From NCBI GenBank assembly GCA_031292435.1, contig JARLHD010000263.1, positions 1-44,138 of the forward strand: DNA of 44,138 nt, in the 5' to 3' direction. Shown here piece by piece: positions 1-9,033 of the stretch. The notes under the pieces are model-generated. The model ran no database searches and was not told the DNA's origin. It saw nothing but the letters and a program-made list of their open reading frames with translations. How positions within the stretch are numbered: the first letter of the stretch is position 1; every line of letters starts with the position of its first letter. Origin of the DNA: Ignavibacteriaceae bacterium (GTDB lineage: Bacteria > Bacteroidota > Ignavibacteria > Ignavibacteriales > Ignavibacteriaceae). Made by a program: the position numbers and the translations under genes.

Positions 1-1557
1 ATAACAGATCTTAATGATAATGTTTTATATGTAAACGAAGCTTTTTGTAACATGTATGGTTACAAAGAAGATGAGATAATAGGAAAGCATTGCAGTATAT
101 TCTGGTCCAGGAAGACTCCGAGGAATATGTTACAGAAGATAAGACCTGATACCCTGGATAACGGATGGAGCGGAGAAATAGATAACCGGCGGAAAAGCGG
201 TGAGGAGTTCCCGATACATTTGTCAACATCTGTAATAAGAGACCATAATAACAATCCGATTGCATTGATAGGGATAGCACGCGATATTAGTGAAAAAAGG
301 AAAGAGGAGTTAATACAGAATATAAATTATAAAATATCGCAGGCGGTACAATCATCAGAAAGCCTTAAGGAATTATTTAACAGGATACATGAAATAATAA
401 GGGAAAGGATGCCGGTAAGGAATATTTACCTTGCAATTAAGGATGAACTGTCGGGTGAAATAAGTTATCCTTATTTTACCAGTGAGGATACTGATCTGTT
501 GGAACCTCAGAAGATGGCAAAGATATGTACTGAATATGTATTAAGGGAAGGGGAAGCAGAGCTGATAAATAAAGATAAGTGTATAGAACTGGCAAAAGAA
601 GACAACCTGGTAATGCATGGTATTCCGGCTGCAATATGGTTAGGCATTCCGCTTAAAGTATTTAATAATATAATTGGTGTATTGGTTGTGCAGGATTTTA
701 ATGATCCTGAGGCATTCGGGGAAGCTGAGAAGGAATTACTGACAATAGTATCAGAACAGATAGCAGGAGCGATATATAAAAAGCGGACCGAATATCAGGT
801 AATGGCATATACATTAGAGCTTCAAACGGTTAATGAACTATTGCAGGAATCAGAGAAGAACCTGAAGGAATTAAATGCAAGCAAAGATAAATTCTTTTCA
901 ATAATATCTCATGATCTTAAGGGACCATATCAGGGGATGTTATCTATACTTGATATGCTTATAAAAGATTATGATAATTTAAATGATGATGAGAAGAAGG
1001 ATATATTTGTAAAAATCAGGAACAGCAGCCAGCGGACATATAGTTTACTTGATAACCTTCTTCAATGGTCGAGATTGCAGACAGGCAAGATAATATTCCA
1101 GCCTGAAATGATTAATATAAATAAGATTTCATCGGGGGTAATAGAGCTCTTCTGTGACTCGGCAGTTGCTAAGGGTATAAACGTTAATAATATGATACCC
1201 GTGGATATCGATATATTTGCCGACCGCAATATGATACAATTAATAATGAGAAATTTATTATCTAATGCCATAAAATTCAGTACTTCCGGAAATGAGATAT
1301 TAGTAAAAGCAGAGGAATCTAATGGATTTGTGGAAATAACAGTAAAAGATTCAGGGGTAGGAATGGATCTGGCGAAAGCCAGGAATTTATTCAGAATAGA
1401 TATACAGAGTTCGACAATGGGGACTGCAAAGGAGAAGGGGACAGGACTTGGGTTATTATTATGCAAGGAGATGGTAAACATGCATAAGGGAACAATCTGG
1501 TCCACAAGTGAAGAAGGGAAAGGAAGTACTTTTGCTTTTACTATTCCTAAAGTATAA
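1..1557 (+). CDS. PAS-GAF sensor histidine kinase (5' end missing)
   Basis: Membrane-independent-looking sensor kinase that would autophosphorylate a histidine and pass the phosphate to a response regulator not present here. The frame is open from base 1, so the N-terminus lies outside the window. The first ATG (52) falls inside a PAS domain and is not the real start. Order counted from base 1: PAS (about codons 1-100, ending in the typical IGIARDISEKRKEE linker), GAF-like domain (about 115-265), short coiled linker, HisKA with the H-box ISHDLKG (His codon 910-912), then HATPase_c with N-box NLLSNAIKFS, G1 DSGVGMD and G2 GTGLGLLLC. All catalytic boxes are intact, so it is likely active. The ligand is unknown. 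A 124-base gap separates it from the next gene. Confidence 0.93.
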   Translation: MTDLNDNVLYVNEAFCNMYGYKEDEIIGKHCSIFWSRKTPRNMLQKIRPDTLDNGWSGEIDNRRKSGEEFPIHLSTSVIRDHNNNPIALIGIARDISEKRKEELIQNINYKISQAVQSSESLKELFNRIHEIIRERMPVRNIYLAIKDELSGEISYPYFTSEDTDLLEPQKMAKICTEYVLREGEAELINKDKCIELAKEDNLVMHGIPAAIWLGIPLKVFNNIIGVLVVQDFNDPEAFGEAEKELLTIVSEQIAGAIYKKRTEYQVMAYTLELQTVNELLQESEKNLKELNASKDKFFSIISHDLKGPYQGMLSILDMLIKDYDNLNDDEKKDIFVKIRNSSQRTYSLLDNLLQWSRLQTGKIIFQPEMININKISSGVIELFCDSAVAKGINVNNMIPVDIDIFADRNMIQLIMRNLLSNAIKFSTSGNEILVKAEESNGFVEITVKDSGVGMDLAKARNLFRIDIQSSTMGTAKEKGTGLGLLLCKEMVNMHKGTIWSTSEEGKGSTFAFTIPKV

Positions 1558-1681
1558 GTACGGGCAATTATTATTAACTTTGGGATAGGAAACAGATTCT
1601 TCCGACAGCACAAACCGAAACAAACAGAAGTTCGTTTGATTATAATTTACTAACTTATACTCAAGGAGCATCGAGAATAAC

Positions 1682-3400
1682 ATGAAAGTAAAATATTATC
1701 CAGTAACTGATATAATATCTATCCAGGAAATGCTGCTCAAGACTGTATCTCAGCACACCAGTAGTCTTGCTTTAGCTGATCTTGTTAATACTCCAATAAA
1801 CAGGGTTACTTATTCTGAGCTGCTTGACAAGGTACTGAAATTTGGCAATGCATTAAACAGGCTTGGACTAAAAGAAGGGTGTCATATAGCGATAGTGGGG
1901 GATAACAGAGTTCAATGGGGGATGGCTTACCTGACTGCAATGTGTTTTAATATGATAGTGGTACCTATTGATAAGAACCTGACTTCGAATGAAATTATTA
2001 ATATTCTATATGAATCTGAATCAGAGGCGATAGTATTTTCAGAAAGCCTCGAAAACATGCTGAGAAATACTTATGTATTAAAAAAGCTAAAATACTACAT
2101 AAGCATGGACCTGTTAGCAAAGAAGGGCGGATATTTTTCGATGAAGGAACTGATTGACAATACAGTACCGTTAGCCGTAGAACTGTTACCCAGGGTAAAT
2201 CCTGATGAGATGGCAGAGATAATATATACATCAGGATCTGTTGGGAGGGCAAAGGGGGTAATACTTTCACAGAGAAACCTTGCGAGCAACCTTATGTCGA
2301 TGAGGAAGATGGTATTGATAGATAACAATGATATTTTTCTTTCAGTACTGCCGATACACCATACATATGAATGCACTTGCGGACTGCTTTGTCCTTTATA
2401 CAGCGGATCAGCTATTTATTACGCGCGTTCATTAAAGACTGTGGCGGATGATCTTCAGAAAGTGCGTGCTACAATATTGTTAGGAGTTCCGCTGTTGTTT
2501 GACAAAATGTTCAGGAGAATATACAAGACAATTAATGAAGATAAGATAAAATCGAAGCTTATAAGACCGCTTATCAGGATAAGCGATGTAGTTGAAATGG
2601 TAGGGTGGAAGAGTTTCAGGCATAAAGTATTTCATGAGCTGCATGAAAAGTTTGGCGGCTCGATCAAGTTATTTATAGCAGGGGGGGCTGCTCCCGATCC
2701 CCTTGTAGCAAAAGGATTAAGAGAGTTTGGCTTTACATTTTTACAGGGGTACGGGCTTACAGAAACATCTCCAATATTGGCATTGAACCAACGGGAGAAT
2801 TATAGGGATGATGCGGCAGGAATTCCATTGGATTGTGCTGAGATTAAGATTGAGAATAAAGATACTGAGGGAGTTGGAGAGATATTTGCAAAGGGACAGA
2901 ATGTAATGATAGGTTATTATAAGAATCCGAAACTAACAGAAGATTCATTTGTAGATGGTTGGTTTAAGACAGGAGACCTTGGTCGGTTTGATGAGGAAGG
3001 ATTTTTGCATATATGCGGAAGGAAGAAGAATGTAATTATTGCCAATAACGGGAAGAATGTTTTTCCTGAGGAGATTGAGGATATAATTAACAGAAGTCCT
3101 TTTGTAAATGAATGTTTTGTATACGGGGAAAAAGATCAGAAGCATGATGAGATTATAGCAGTCCAGATAGTAATTGATGCTGAGGCATTTATAGAGTATT
3201 GTGCAAAGAATAATGAAACGATTACAGATGAACTTATAAAGAAAATAATCTCACAGGTTGTGAAAGATGTGAATAAACAGCTTACAGGTTACAAACAGAT
3301 TAAGAAATATTATATAAGGGAGAGGGAATTTGAGAAAACCACTACACAGAAAATCAAAAGGTATTTAATAGCTAATGGCGGAGTGAATGTAAAAGAATAG
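1682..3400 (+). CDS. AMP-forming long-chain acyl-CoA synthetase-like ligase
   Basis: ANL-superfamily enzyme that activates a carboxylate (probably a fatty acid) with ATP to an acyl-AMP and then normally transfers it to CoA. In 572 residues it shows the P-loop YTSGSVGRAKG (about 182-192), the A5 motif GYGLTETSP (about 356), the hinge/A7 region KTGDLGRFDEEGFLHICGRKK (about 429) and a C-terminal catalytic Lys in TTQKIKRY (K557). The P-loop has SGSVGRAKG where TSGTTGxPKG is usual, so Thr-Thr-Gly-x-Pro is altered, although the Lys is kept. AAGGAG at 1663-1668 precedes the ATG. It stands alone between the kinase and a convergent gene, so its substrate cannot be inferred from neighbours. It could also be an acyl-ACP or acyl-AMP ligase. 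Confidence 0.88.
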   Translation: MKVKYYPVTDIISIQEMLLKTVSQHTSSLALADLVNTPINRVTYSELLDKVLKFGNALNRLGLKEGCHIAIVGDNRVQWGMAYLTAMCFNMIVVPIDKNLTSNEIINILYESESEAIVFSESLENMLRNTYVLKKLKYYISMDLLAKKGGYFSMKELIDNTVPLAVELLPRVNPDEMAEIIYTSGSVGRAKGVILSQRNLASNLMSMRKMVLIDNNDIFLSVLPIHHTYECTCGLLCPLYSGSAIYYARSLKTVADDLQKVRATILLGVPLLFDKMFRRIYKTINEDKIKSKLIRPLIRISDVVEMVGWKSFRHKVFHELHEKFGGSIKLFIAGGAAPDPLVAKGLREFGFTFLQGYGLTETSPILALNQRENYRDDAAGIPLDCAEIKIENKDTEGVGEIFAKGQNVMIGYYKNPKLTEDSFVDGWFKTGDLGRFDEEGFLHICGRKKNVIIANNGKNVFPEEIEDIINRSPFVNECFVYGEKDQKHDEIIAVQIVIDAEAFIEYCAKNNETITDELIKKIISQVVKDVNKQLTGYKQIKKYYIREREFEKTTTQKIKRYLIANGGVNVKE

Positions 3401-3411
3401 CCGGGAGCAAG

Positions 3412-4062
3412 CTATCTTACAATATTAAAATTAAATGCTCCTGACTTTAATGCTCCCATTATTCTAAGCCACAGTGGGAGCACCATCTCACATCCGCGTG
3501 AAGCAGTTATATCGCCAAGATCGAATATTTCATCATCACTCCATCCGAATGATTTAAGAAGATCGCGGACTTTATCCTTAGCGCCGGAATCATTACCACA
3601 CTGGAAGATAACATGAGAACCTGATAGGGAACGGGGATTTACCATAATAAGGCAAGACATAGTATTGAAAGTCTTAACTACTTTAGCTGTAGGATAGTTT
3701 TTCTGAATCTGCTCACCCATGGAATCGGTATTACTGACTGTGAGAGTCGGGGGCATACCTTTAGAAAAATCGAGAGGATTAGAGACATCGATTATTACTT
3801 TTCCTTTAAGGTTATCTTCACCAGCAAGTTTAAGGGCGGAGAGGGATACTTCACCTTTAGTACAATTTATAATTATTTCACCGAACTTAGCGGCATCAGC
3901 GAAAGTACCCAGGGATGCATTATCTCCATTTTTCTTAACCCATACAGCAGCCTTTTCATTATTGGCAGTACGGGAGCCCATCTTTACTCTATGTCCAAGC
4001 GAATCCAGTTTAGTTCCCAAGGTTTCGCCTACCATACCAGTTCCCAAAATTCCTATATTCAT
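3412..4062 (-). CDS. NADPH-dependent F420 reductase-family oxidoreductase (NAD(P)-binding)
   Basis: Rossmann-fold protein of the F420_oxidored / Npd family, 216 residues. The N-terminal nucleotide-binding loop GILGTGMVGETLG (3-15) is followed by GSR after strand 2, which favours NADPH. Further family marks are INCTKGE, VIIDVSNPLDFSKGMPP and VVKTFNTM. Many bacterial members do not use F420 and act as generic NADP oxidoreductases, so the substrate is unknown. The start ATG (4060-4062, complement) has GGAG six bases upstream. The gene converges with the acyl-CoA synthetase, with only 11 bases between the two stop codons. Confidence 0.85.
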   Translation of the reverse strand: MNIGILGTGMVGETLGTKLDSLGHRVKMGSRTANNEKAAVWVKKNGDNASLGTFADAAKFGEIIINCTKGEVSLSALKLAGEDNLKGKVIIDVSNPLDFSKGMPPTLTVSNTDSMGEQIQKNYPTAKVVKTFNTMSCLIMVNPRSLSGSHVIFQCGNDSGAKDKVRDLLKSFGWSDDEIFDLGDITASRGCEMVLPLWLRIMGALKSGAFNFNIVR

Positions 4063-4190
4063 ACAATCTCCGGATTTATTTTATCATCCAATTTCATTAG
4101 CATAATAAATATAAAAAGTAAGAAGGGAAATATTCTTAACACAGGATAAGCAGGGATAAAAATGAAGTATGAATCACATTTATTATAATA

Positions 4191-4395
4191 GTCCCCTTTT
4201 CCTTACGAAAGAAAAGGGGGAAAAGAAACATGGCTGCAATCTTTATTCTCCTTTTCTTGGCGCAAGAAAAGGAGCAAAAGAAACATGGCTGCAAATCTTC
4301 TACTAAAAATTCAGCTCCATTCCATTGCTCGGAAAAAACTCGCTATGCTCAAACATTTTTCCTCGCTGACATTGCATTACGCTGAATTTTTTTAA
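4191..4395. repeat. Hairpin-containing dispersed repeat of Bacteroidota type
   Basis: Two similar units stand in tandem. Each is a hairpin followed by the identical 19-mer AAAAGAAACATGGCTGCAA (4221-4239 and 4276-4294). Hairpin 1 pairs CCCCTTTTC (4193-4201) with GAAAAGGGG (4211-4219). Hairpin 2 pairs CTCCTTTTCTTG (4248-4259) perfectly with CAAGAAAAGGAG (4263-4274) around a GCG loop. After unit 2 comes a stretch that is open in more than one frame but has no credible start. I recognise the arrangement from memory as a repeat that recurs in intergenic regions of Bacteroidota-related genomes; a genome-wide search would confirm this. The hairpins could also serve as terminators for the flanking genes. 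Confidence 0.55.
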
Positions 4396-4569
4396 CGTAG
4401 AATATTTGATGCCGTTAAATATGAACTAAATTCAAACCAAATAAGGAAAATGCAGTATTTACCACTGCTGCTCCGTTCCAGTAAATTTATTTAACGTATT
4501 TTAATTGAGGCCGTTTAAATATGAACCAAATAAGGAGTAAATAAGGAATAGAGATGAAACAAATAAGGA
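4391..4569. repeat. Degenerate direct repeats with AAATAAGGA units
   Basis: Two imperfect copies of a roughly 50-base unit: TTTAACGTA, then GCCGTT(T)AAATATGAAC, then CCAAATAAGGA (4391-4447 and 4490-4536). The unit end AAATAAGGA recurs four times (4439-4447, 4528-4536, 4539-4547, 4561-4569). The plus strand here is strongly purine-rich. There is no coding potential I can support. It may be an eroded extension of the adjacent dispersed repeat. Confidence 0.5.
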
Positions 4570-4765
4570 ATAATTATGGACAAATTTGGAGGAGATGAAG
4601 GCAGGTATTTTGAACATTTATTAGAAGCGAGGGAGTGTATAGTATCGTATACACTTTCTCATATTGAGAATTATATAGGTAATAGCTATTGGTGTACTGA
4701 GTCGCTCATCTCTCGTTCATCTCGGCTTCATCTTTCGCTTAGGATATAGGGACAAAAAGTGTCTC
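4570..4765. other. Rest of the spacer downstream of ndk, with one hairpin
   Basis: No supportable gene. It holds an inverted repeat, AGTGTATA (4634-4641) with TATACACT (4648-4655), about 110 bases past the ndk stop. There is no T-run on either side, so it is not a convincing intrinsic terminator. A 57-codon frame (4576-4749) is open but looks accidental. Confidence 0.4.
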
Positions 4766-5194
4766 TTATTGATAATTTTCCAGCAGTTCTTTTCGGGAAA
4801 AGAAGTGAGATATTTCAATAGCTGCATTTTCATCGCTATCGGAACCATGGACCACATTTTCTGATTTGCTTTGTGCGAACATTTTCCGGATTGTTCCTTC
4901 GGCTGCTTCGGCGGGATCGGTCGCCCCGATGAGTTTTCTGAATTCGGCAACTGCATTATCTTTTTCGAGGGCAATGGGGACACAGGGACCTGAGGTCATG
5001 AATTCAACGAGACTGTTATAGAAAGGACGTTCTTTATGGACTTCATAGAATCCACCGGCGGAATCTTTATTGAGCCGCACCATTTTCATAGCTTTGATTT
5101 TGAAACCGGCAGAGGTTATCTCTTTAATGATCTGACCGATTAAATTATTCTTTACAGCGTCAGGTTTAATAATTGCTAAAGTTCTGTTACCCAA
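4766..5194 (-). CDS. ndk: Nucleoside diphosphate kinase
   Basis: Transfers the gamma-phosphate of ATP to NDPs through a phosphohistidine, balancing cytosolic NTP pools. The 142 residues match the normal family length. It has the N-terminal [11 protein letters not shown] signature and the active-site motif NVVHGSDS with catalytic H116. The start appears to be TTG (5192-5194, complement), with GGGAG seven bases upstream. No in-frame ATG fits better. It sits 24 bases after sucD in the same direction. NDK and succinyl-CoA synthetase are functionally linked by GTP/ATP exchange, so co-transcription makes sense. Confidence 0.97.
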   Translation of the reverse strand: MGNRTLAIIKPDAVKNNLIGQIIKEITSAGFKIKAMKMVRLNKDSAGGFYEVHKERPFYNSLVEFMTSGPCVPIALEKDNAVAEFRKLIGATDPAEAAEGTIRKMFAQSKSENVVHGSDSDENAAIEISHFFSRKELLENYQ

Positions 5195-5218
5195 TTTGAC
5201 TCCCGGATTTGATAATTA

Positions 5219-6211
5219 TTATTTCTTAGTTTTTTTCTTTGCCTTGATAACGCGCGGAGCAGGTTTAGATTTAGCACTCCTTTCCGGTTTAGCAGGCGGT
5301 TTTAATATTGAGATTGATTTAGGATTTATTTTTGATTTCTTTTCCTGTAAGATTTTAAGCATGGCAGCACCCATCAGGGCAGGGCTATCGACTACTTTAA
5401 TACCGGCTTTTACCATAGCCTTCATTTTTTCATCTGCAGTTCCTTTGCCGCCGGAGATTATGGCACCAGCGTGTCCCATTCTTCTTCCCGGAGGGGCAGT
5501 TCTTCCTGCGATGAATCCCACGACAGGTTTATTTACGTTCTTTTTAATATACTCTGCTGCTTCCTCTTCAGCGGAGCCACCGATCTCACCTATCATTACG
5601 ATACCTTCGGTTTCGGGATCTTCATTAAACAATTTAATAATATCGAGGAAGCGTGAGCCGATGATCGGATCGCCGCCTATGCCGACGCATGTTGACTGTC
5701 CCAGGTTAACATCCGTTAATTGTTTAACAGCTTCATAAGTAAGAGTACCGCTGCGGGATATGACGCCGATGTTTCCTTTCTTATGGATGAATCCCGGCAT
5801 GATGCCGACTTTTGCTTTACCGGGGGATATTACGCCCGGGCAATTTGGACCGATGAGGACAATTCCTTTTCCGGCTAGAACATTATAGACTCTGAGCATA
5901 TCATTGACCGGGATACCTTCTGTAATGCAGATAATAACTTTGATACCTGCACTGGCAGCTTCGAGTATTGCATCGGCGGCAAAAGAGGGAGGTACGAAGA
6001 TGATAGAGGTATTAGCTTTCTGTTTAAGTACGGCTTCCTCAACAGTATTATAAACATTTATACCTTCAATGAGAGTACCGCCTTTTCCGGGGGTTACTCC
6101 TGCGACTATATTAGTGCCGTATTCTTTCATTTGCTGGGTATGAAAAGAACCTTCACTGCCGGTAATTCCCTGTACAACTAATCTCGTTTTTTTATCGATT
6201 AAAATACTCAT
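5219..6211 (-). CDS. sucD: Succinyl-CoA synthetase (ADP/GDP-forming) alpha subunit
   Basis: TCA-cycle enzyme that makes ATP or GTP while converting succinyl-CoA to succinate, in complex with a beta subunit (SucC, not in this window). It has the CoA-binding Rossmann start [17 protein letters not shown] and the phosphohistidine loop [10 protein letters not shown] (H247). The core ends near residue 290, the usual length for the family. A tail of about 40 residues follows (291-330), with many Lys, Pro and Ala and ending AKKKTKK, which standard SucD proteins lack. ATG start. It lies in a minus-strand series between gatA and ndk. The plus strand just upstream (6244-6266) carries a small GTAAAA/TTTTAC inverted repeat in the gatA-sucD spacer. 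Confidence 0.96.
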   Translation of the reverse strand: MSILIDKKTRLVVQGITGSEGSFHTQQMKEYGTNIVAGVTPGKGGTLIEGINVYNTVEEAVLKQKANTSIIFVPPSFAADAILEAASAGIKVIICITEGIPVNDMLRVYNVLAGKGIVLIGPNCPGVISPGKAKVGIMPGFIHKKGNIGVISRSGTLTYEAVKQLTDVNLGQSTCVGIGGDPIIGSRFLDIIKLFNEDPETEGIVMIGEIGGSAEEEAAEYIKKNVNKPVVGFIAGRTAPPGRRMGHAGAIISGGKGTADEKMKAMVKAGIKVVDSPALMGAAMLKILQEKKSKINPKSISILKPPAKPERSAKSKPAPRVIKAKKKTKK

Positions 6212-6289
6212 CAGTTTTCCTACAATGCTTATGAAAATTTACTGGTAAAAATATAACTTTTACAGGAAAGAAGGAACGGAACTATTTAA

Positions 6290-7714
6290 TTAAAAGGTAC
6301 TTTCTATGAATTTTGCGATCTGGAACAATTTGGATTCATTAAATTGCCCCGCTAGGAACTGGGCACCTATCGGTAGTCCCAGGCTATCATTTCCGATGGG
6401 AACATTCATACCCGGGATGCCGGCAAGGTTAGCTGAGGTAGTGTAAATATCGTTAAGGTACATCTGGAGGGGGTCTTGTGCATTCTCACCAAATTTGAAA
6501 GCAGTAGTAGGTGAAGTTGGGGTAAGTATCAGATCCACTTTTTTGAATGCGTTATCAAAGTCGGTTTTTATTAGCCGGCGCACTTTCTGGGCTTTACGGT
6601 AATAAGCATCGTAGTATCCGGCGGAGAGGACATAGGTACCGAGCATGATCCTTCTTTTGACTTCTGTACCGAAAGCTTCGGTGCGGGAATTTTTATACAT
6701 ATCGATAAGAGTGGAGGAATTATCCGAACGGTAGCCGTAATGAGCGCCATCGTAGCGTGCAAGGTTCGATGAGGCTTCTGCTGTGGTTAAGATGTAATAT
6801 GTAGCGATAGTATATTTGGAATGGGGCAGAGTAATGTTGATTGTTTCGTAACCATTTTGTTTAAGGTGGTTAAGAAGTTTACCGACGGCATTTTTAATTT
6901 CAGGAGAGAGTCCCTGACCGAAATATTCTTCCGCAATTCCAATAGTGAATTTTTTATTGTTATCATTCAGCTCTGAGGTGTAGGGAGGAACATCCAGATA
7001 AGAAGAGGTAGTGTCTAATTCGTCCTTACCCGACATAACTTCCATAACGGCTGCCATATCCTCAACGGAGTTTGCGAAACAGCCGATAGAATCAAAGGAG
7101 GAGGCGAAGGCGGTGAGTCCATACCGTGACACCCTGCCATAGGTTGGTTTTATGCCATAAATGCCGCAGAATGAGGCCGGCTGACGTATTGAGCCTCCGG
7201 TATCGGAACCCAGGGCAACGTCGCACAGGCGGGCTGATACGGCTGCTGCGGAGCCACCGCTTGAACCTCCGGGCACTCTTGACTTATTAACCGGATTAAG
7301 GACATTTCCGAAGGCGGAGTTTTCATTAGAAGAACCCATTGCAAACTCATCGCAGTTAGTCTTGCCGATAATTACAGCATCTTCATCGAGCAACTTTTGG
7401 ACTGCAGTTGCAGTATATACGGACGTGAAACCGCGTAATATATTTGAGGAGCAGGTTAGGGGTTTATTCTTAATTGAGAGGACATCTTTAATTGCAATAA
7501 CCATTCCTGCGAGCCTGCCGGAAGTTCCATTTTTTATCTTATCTTCGACACTTGCGGCTTGTTTTAGGGAATCATCTTCAAAGACGAAATTAAATGCATT
7601 AAGATCTTTTTGGTCATTGATCTTATTAAGGAAGGCGGTAACATTCTCTTTTAAATTTATTTCCCCTGATCTGATTTTGATTTTCTTTTCAGAGATGCTA
7701 TGATATTGGAGCAA
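6290..7714 (-). CDS. gatA: Asp-tRNA(Asn)/Glu-tRNA(Gln) amidotransferase subunit A
   Basis: Glutaminase/amidase subunit of GatCAB, which converts mischarged Glu-tRNA(Gln) or Asp-tRNA(Asn) to the amidated form. The 474 residues fit the amidase-signature family. The catalytic triad is visible as K76 (MVIAIKD), cis-Ser S151 in GGSSGGSA and nucleophile S175 in DTGGSIRQP. The spacing matches GatA (75 and 24 residues). The start is TTG (7712-7714, complement) with a clear AAGGA five bases upstream. gatB and gatC are not in the window. It lies 26 bases after a tatA gene and 78 before sucD. Confidence 0.96.
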   Translation of the reverse strand: MLQYHSISEKKIKIRSGEINLKENVTAFLNKINDQKDLNAFNFVFEDDSLKQAASVEDKIKNGTSGRLAGMVIAIKDVLSIKNKPLTCSSNILRGFTSVYTATAVQKLLDEDAVIIGKTNCDEFAMGSSNENSAFGNVLNPVNKSRVPGGSSGGSAAAVSARLCDVALGSDTGGSIRQPASFCGIYGIKPTYGRVSRYGLTAFASSFDSIGCFANSVEDMAAVMEVMSGKDELDTTSSYLDVPPYTSELNDNNKKFTIGIAEEYFGQGLSPEIKNAVGKLLNHLKQNGYETINITLPHSKYTIATYYILTTAEASSNLARYDGAHYGYRSDNSSTLIDMYKNSRTEAFGTEVKRRIMLGTYVLSAGYYDAYYRKAQKVRRLIKTDFDNAFKKVDLILTPTSPTTAFKFGENAQDPLQMYLNDIYTTSANLAGIPGMNVPIGNDSLGLPIGAQFLAGQFNESKLFQIAKFIESTF

Positions 7715-7740
7715 AAAGATCCTTAGAGTGTTGTTGAATA

Positions 7741-8019
7741 TCAGGAATTAGTTTTACCGGAATCCGTTTTATCTTTATCAGTTTTTTCAGTTTCGGGATT
7801 TATGATATGTTCCCCCGCATCTTTAACAGATTTTTTCAAATCAGTAATTTCTTTAGCCGGGGTAGTAATCTGTTCCTCTACTTCTTTAATAGACTTTTTG
7901 AACTCGCGTATACCTTTGCCGAGACCCTGAGCTATTTCGGGGATTTTCTTTGATCCGAAAAGAAGCAGGACAACAATTAATATTACTAACAGCTCACCCA
8001 TTCCAACATTCTCAAACAT
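7741..8019 (-). CDS. tatA: Twin-arginine translocase TatA/E-family protein (longer copy)
   Basis: Pore-forming subunit of the Tat pathway, which exports folded proteins across the inner membrane. The 92 residues comprise a single N-terminal membrane helix ([13 protein letters not shown]), the [23 protein letters not shown] hinge and amphipathic helix typical of TatA, and a charged Lys/Glu/Asp-rich tail. ATG start. It directly follows a second, shorter TatA-like gene with 15 bases between them. No tatC is in the window, so TatC must be encoded elsewhere. The two copies may be TatA and TatE/TatB-like in role, but sequence alone does not separate them. Confidence 0.92.
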   Translation of the reverse strand: MFENVGMGELLVILIVVLLLFGSKKIPEIAQGLGKGIREFKKSIKEVEEQITTPAKEITDLKKSVKDAGEHIINPETEKTDKDKTDSGKTNS

Positions 8020-8034
8020 CTTATTATTTCCTTA

Positions 8035-8220
8035 TTATTTATCCGATTTATTCTCTTTATCTGATGGTTTATCATCATCATCTTCTTTCAAAGCTTTTTT
8101 GAAATCTCTTATTCCTTTGCCTAATCCTTTAGCAAGATCCGGTAATTTTTTAGCTCCAAACAATACCATGAACACAAGTAGAATGAGGAGTATTTTACCA
8201 ACACCTAAATCTTCAAACAT
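8035..8220 (-). CDS. tatA: Twin-arginine translocase TatA/E-family protein (short copy)
   Basis: The 61-residue TatA homologue has the same layout as its neighbour: short N-terminal segment MFEDLGVGK, one membrane helix, then [23 protein letters not shown] and a very short acidic/basic tail ([15 protein letters not shown]). It is clearly a paralogue of the following gene. Both carry FG-(S/A)-KK-(I/L)-P, which is diagnostic of TatA. ATG start. A gap of 84 bases separates it from pssA upstream, enough for a promoter, although none can be assigned with confidence. Confidence 0.92.
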   Translation of the reverse strand: MFEDLGVGKILLILLVFMVLFGAKKLPDLAKGLGKGIRDFKKALKEDDDDKPSDKENKSDK

Positions 8221-8304
8221 AATATTCCTTTAAAATCTATTATTAAACAATTGATGAAACCAAATCGAAACTAAGATTAAAAACTCTATTCGAATAAGAG
8301 AAGA

Positions 8305-9033
8305 CTATTTTAATTTTATCTTTGAAAATGAATTGTATATATGTCGAAAAATACCAAATAGAATAATCAAAACAAAGATAAGAAAGAGTATCCTTTTAAG
8401 CGGGATAAATATAATAATCAGGACAAGTATGAGCGGGGATACATATAAATATGGTTTATCTTTTAATCCCTTTTTGGTAAACTTAGGGAAGGTATCGTAC
8501 TTAATATTACTAACCATTAAATATGAAAGAATAAATACAATTGGTATTATATAGTTAATTACAGCGGGGTTAAAACCGACACTTTTTGTATAAAAAGCAA
8601 TAATAAAAGTAGCGACAGCAATAGCCGCTGAAGGGATTGGGAGTCCGGTGAAGTAAGATTTAGTAAATCCTACAAGTTGTACATTAAATCTTGCGAGACG
8701 AAGACCACCGGCAATCATAAGAAAGGAACTGATAATGATTCCCATAGCGTTATACTGAATAAGATAAGTCTTGTAGATTAAAAAAGAGGGAGCCACTCCG
8801 AAGCTGACCAAATCAGATAATGAATCAAGCTGGACGCCAAGGGCGCTGGAAGAGTTTGTGAGCCGTGCCATAGTTCCATCGAGCATATCAAATAAGGCGG
8901 CAATAAGTATAAGCCAGCAGGCATATATATATTCTCCCGAGGCAGCATTTATAATAGAAAGAAAACCGCAGAACATGTTCATTGCAGTAAACATGTTGGG
9001 TATTATAGAGGGAGTAATCCTTAAACGATTCAT
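8305..9033 (-). CDS. pssA: CDP-diacylglycerol-serine O-phosphatidyltransferase
   Basis: Integral membrane enzyme making phosphatidylserine from CDP-diacylglycerol and L-serine. The 242 residues are strongly hydrophobic with about six to eight predicted helices. The CDP-alcohol phosphotransferase signature D-G-x2-A-R-x8-G-x3-D-x3-D is complete (DGTMAR, GVQLDSLSD). The N-terminus RITPSIIPNMFTAMNMFCGF is typical of the type II PssA subfamily. Its ATG overlaps the end of psd by four bases (9030-9033), so the two steps of phosphatidylethanolamine synthesis are translationally coupled. Confidence 0.95.
   Translation of the reverse strand: MNRLRITPSIIPNMFTAMNMFCGFLSIINAASGEYIYACWLILIAALFDMLDGTMARLTNSSSALGVQLDSLSDLVSFGVAPSFLIYKTYLIQYNAMGIIISSFLMIAGGLRLARFNVQLVGFTKSYFTGLPIPSAAIAVATFIIAFYTKSVGFNPAVINYIIPIVFILSYLMVSNIKYDTFPKFTKKGLKDKPYLYVSPLILVLIIIFIPLKRILFLIFVLIILFGIFRHIYNSFSKIKLK

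Noticed and set aside
1062..1613. 183-codon minus-strand frame opposite the histidine kinase
   Set aside because: It is the shadow of a well-supported kinase domain and has no recognisable motif.
3719..4105. 128-codon plus-strand frame opposite the F420-reductase-like gene
   Set aside because: Antisense shadow; the minus-strand gene has clear Rossmann motifs and a ribosome site.
4285..4395. Short open frames within the hairpin repeat
   Set aside because: More than one frame is open through the repeat, none has a start with a ribosome site, and the sequence is better explained as a repeat.
4576..4749. 57-codon plus-strand frame starting after an AAATAAGGA motif
   Set aside because: The good-looking ribosome site is one copy of a local repeat, the frame ends in a Ser/Arg/Leu string with no family resemblance, and it lies in decayed spacer DNA.
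5196..5738. 180-codon plus-strand frame opposite sucD
   Set aside because: It arises from the codon bias of sucD, which is conserved in full.
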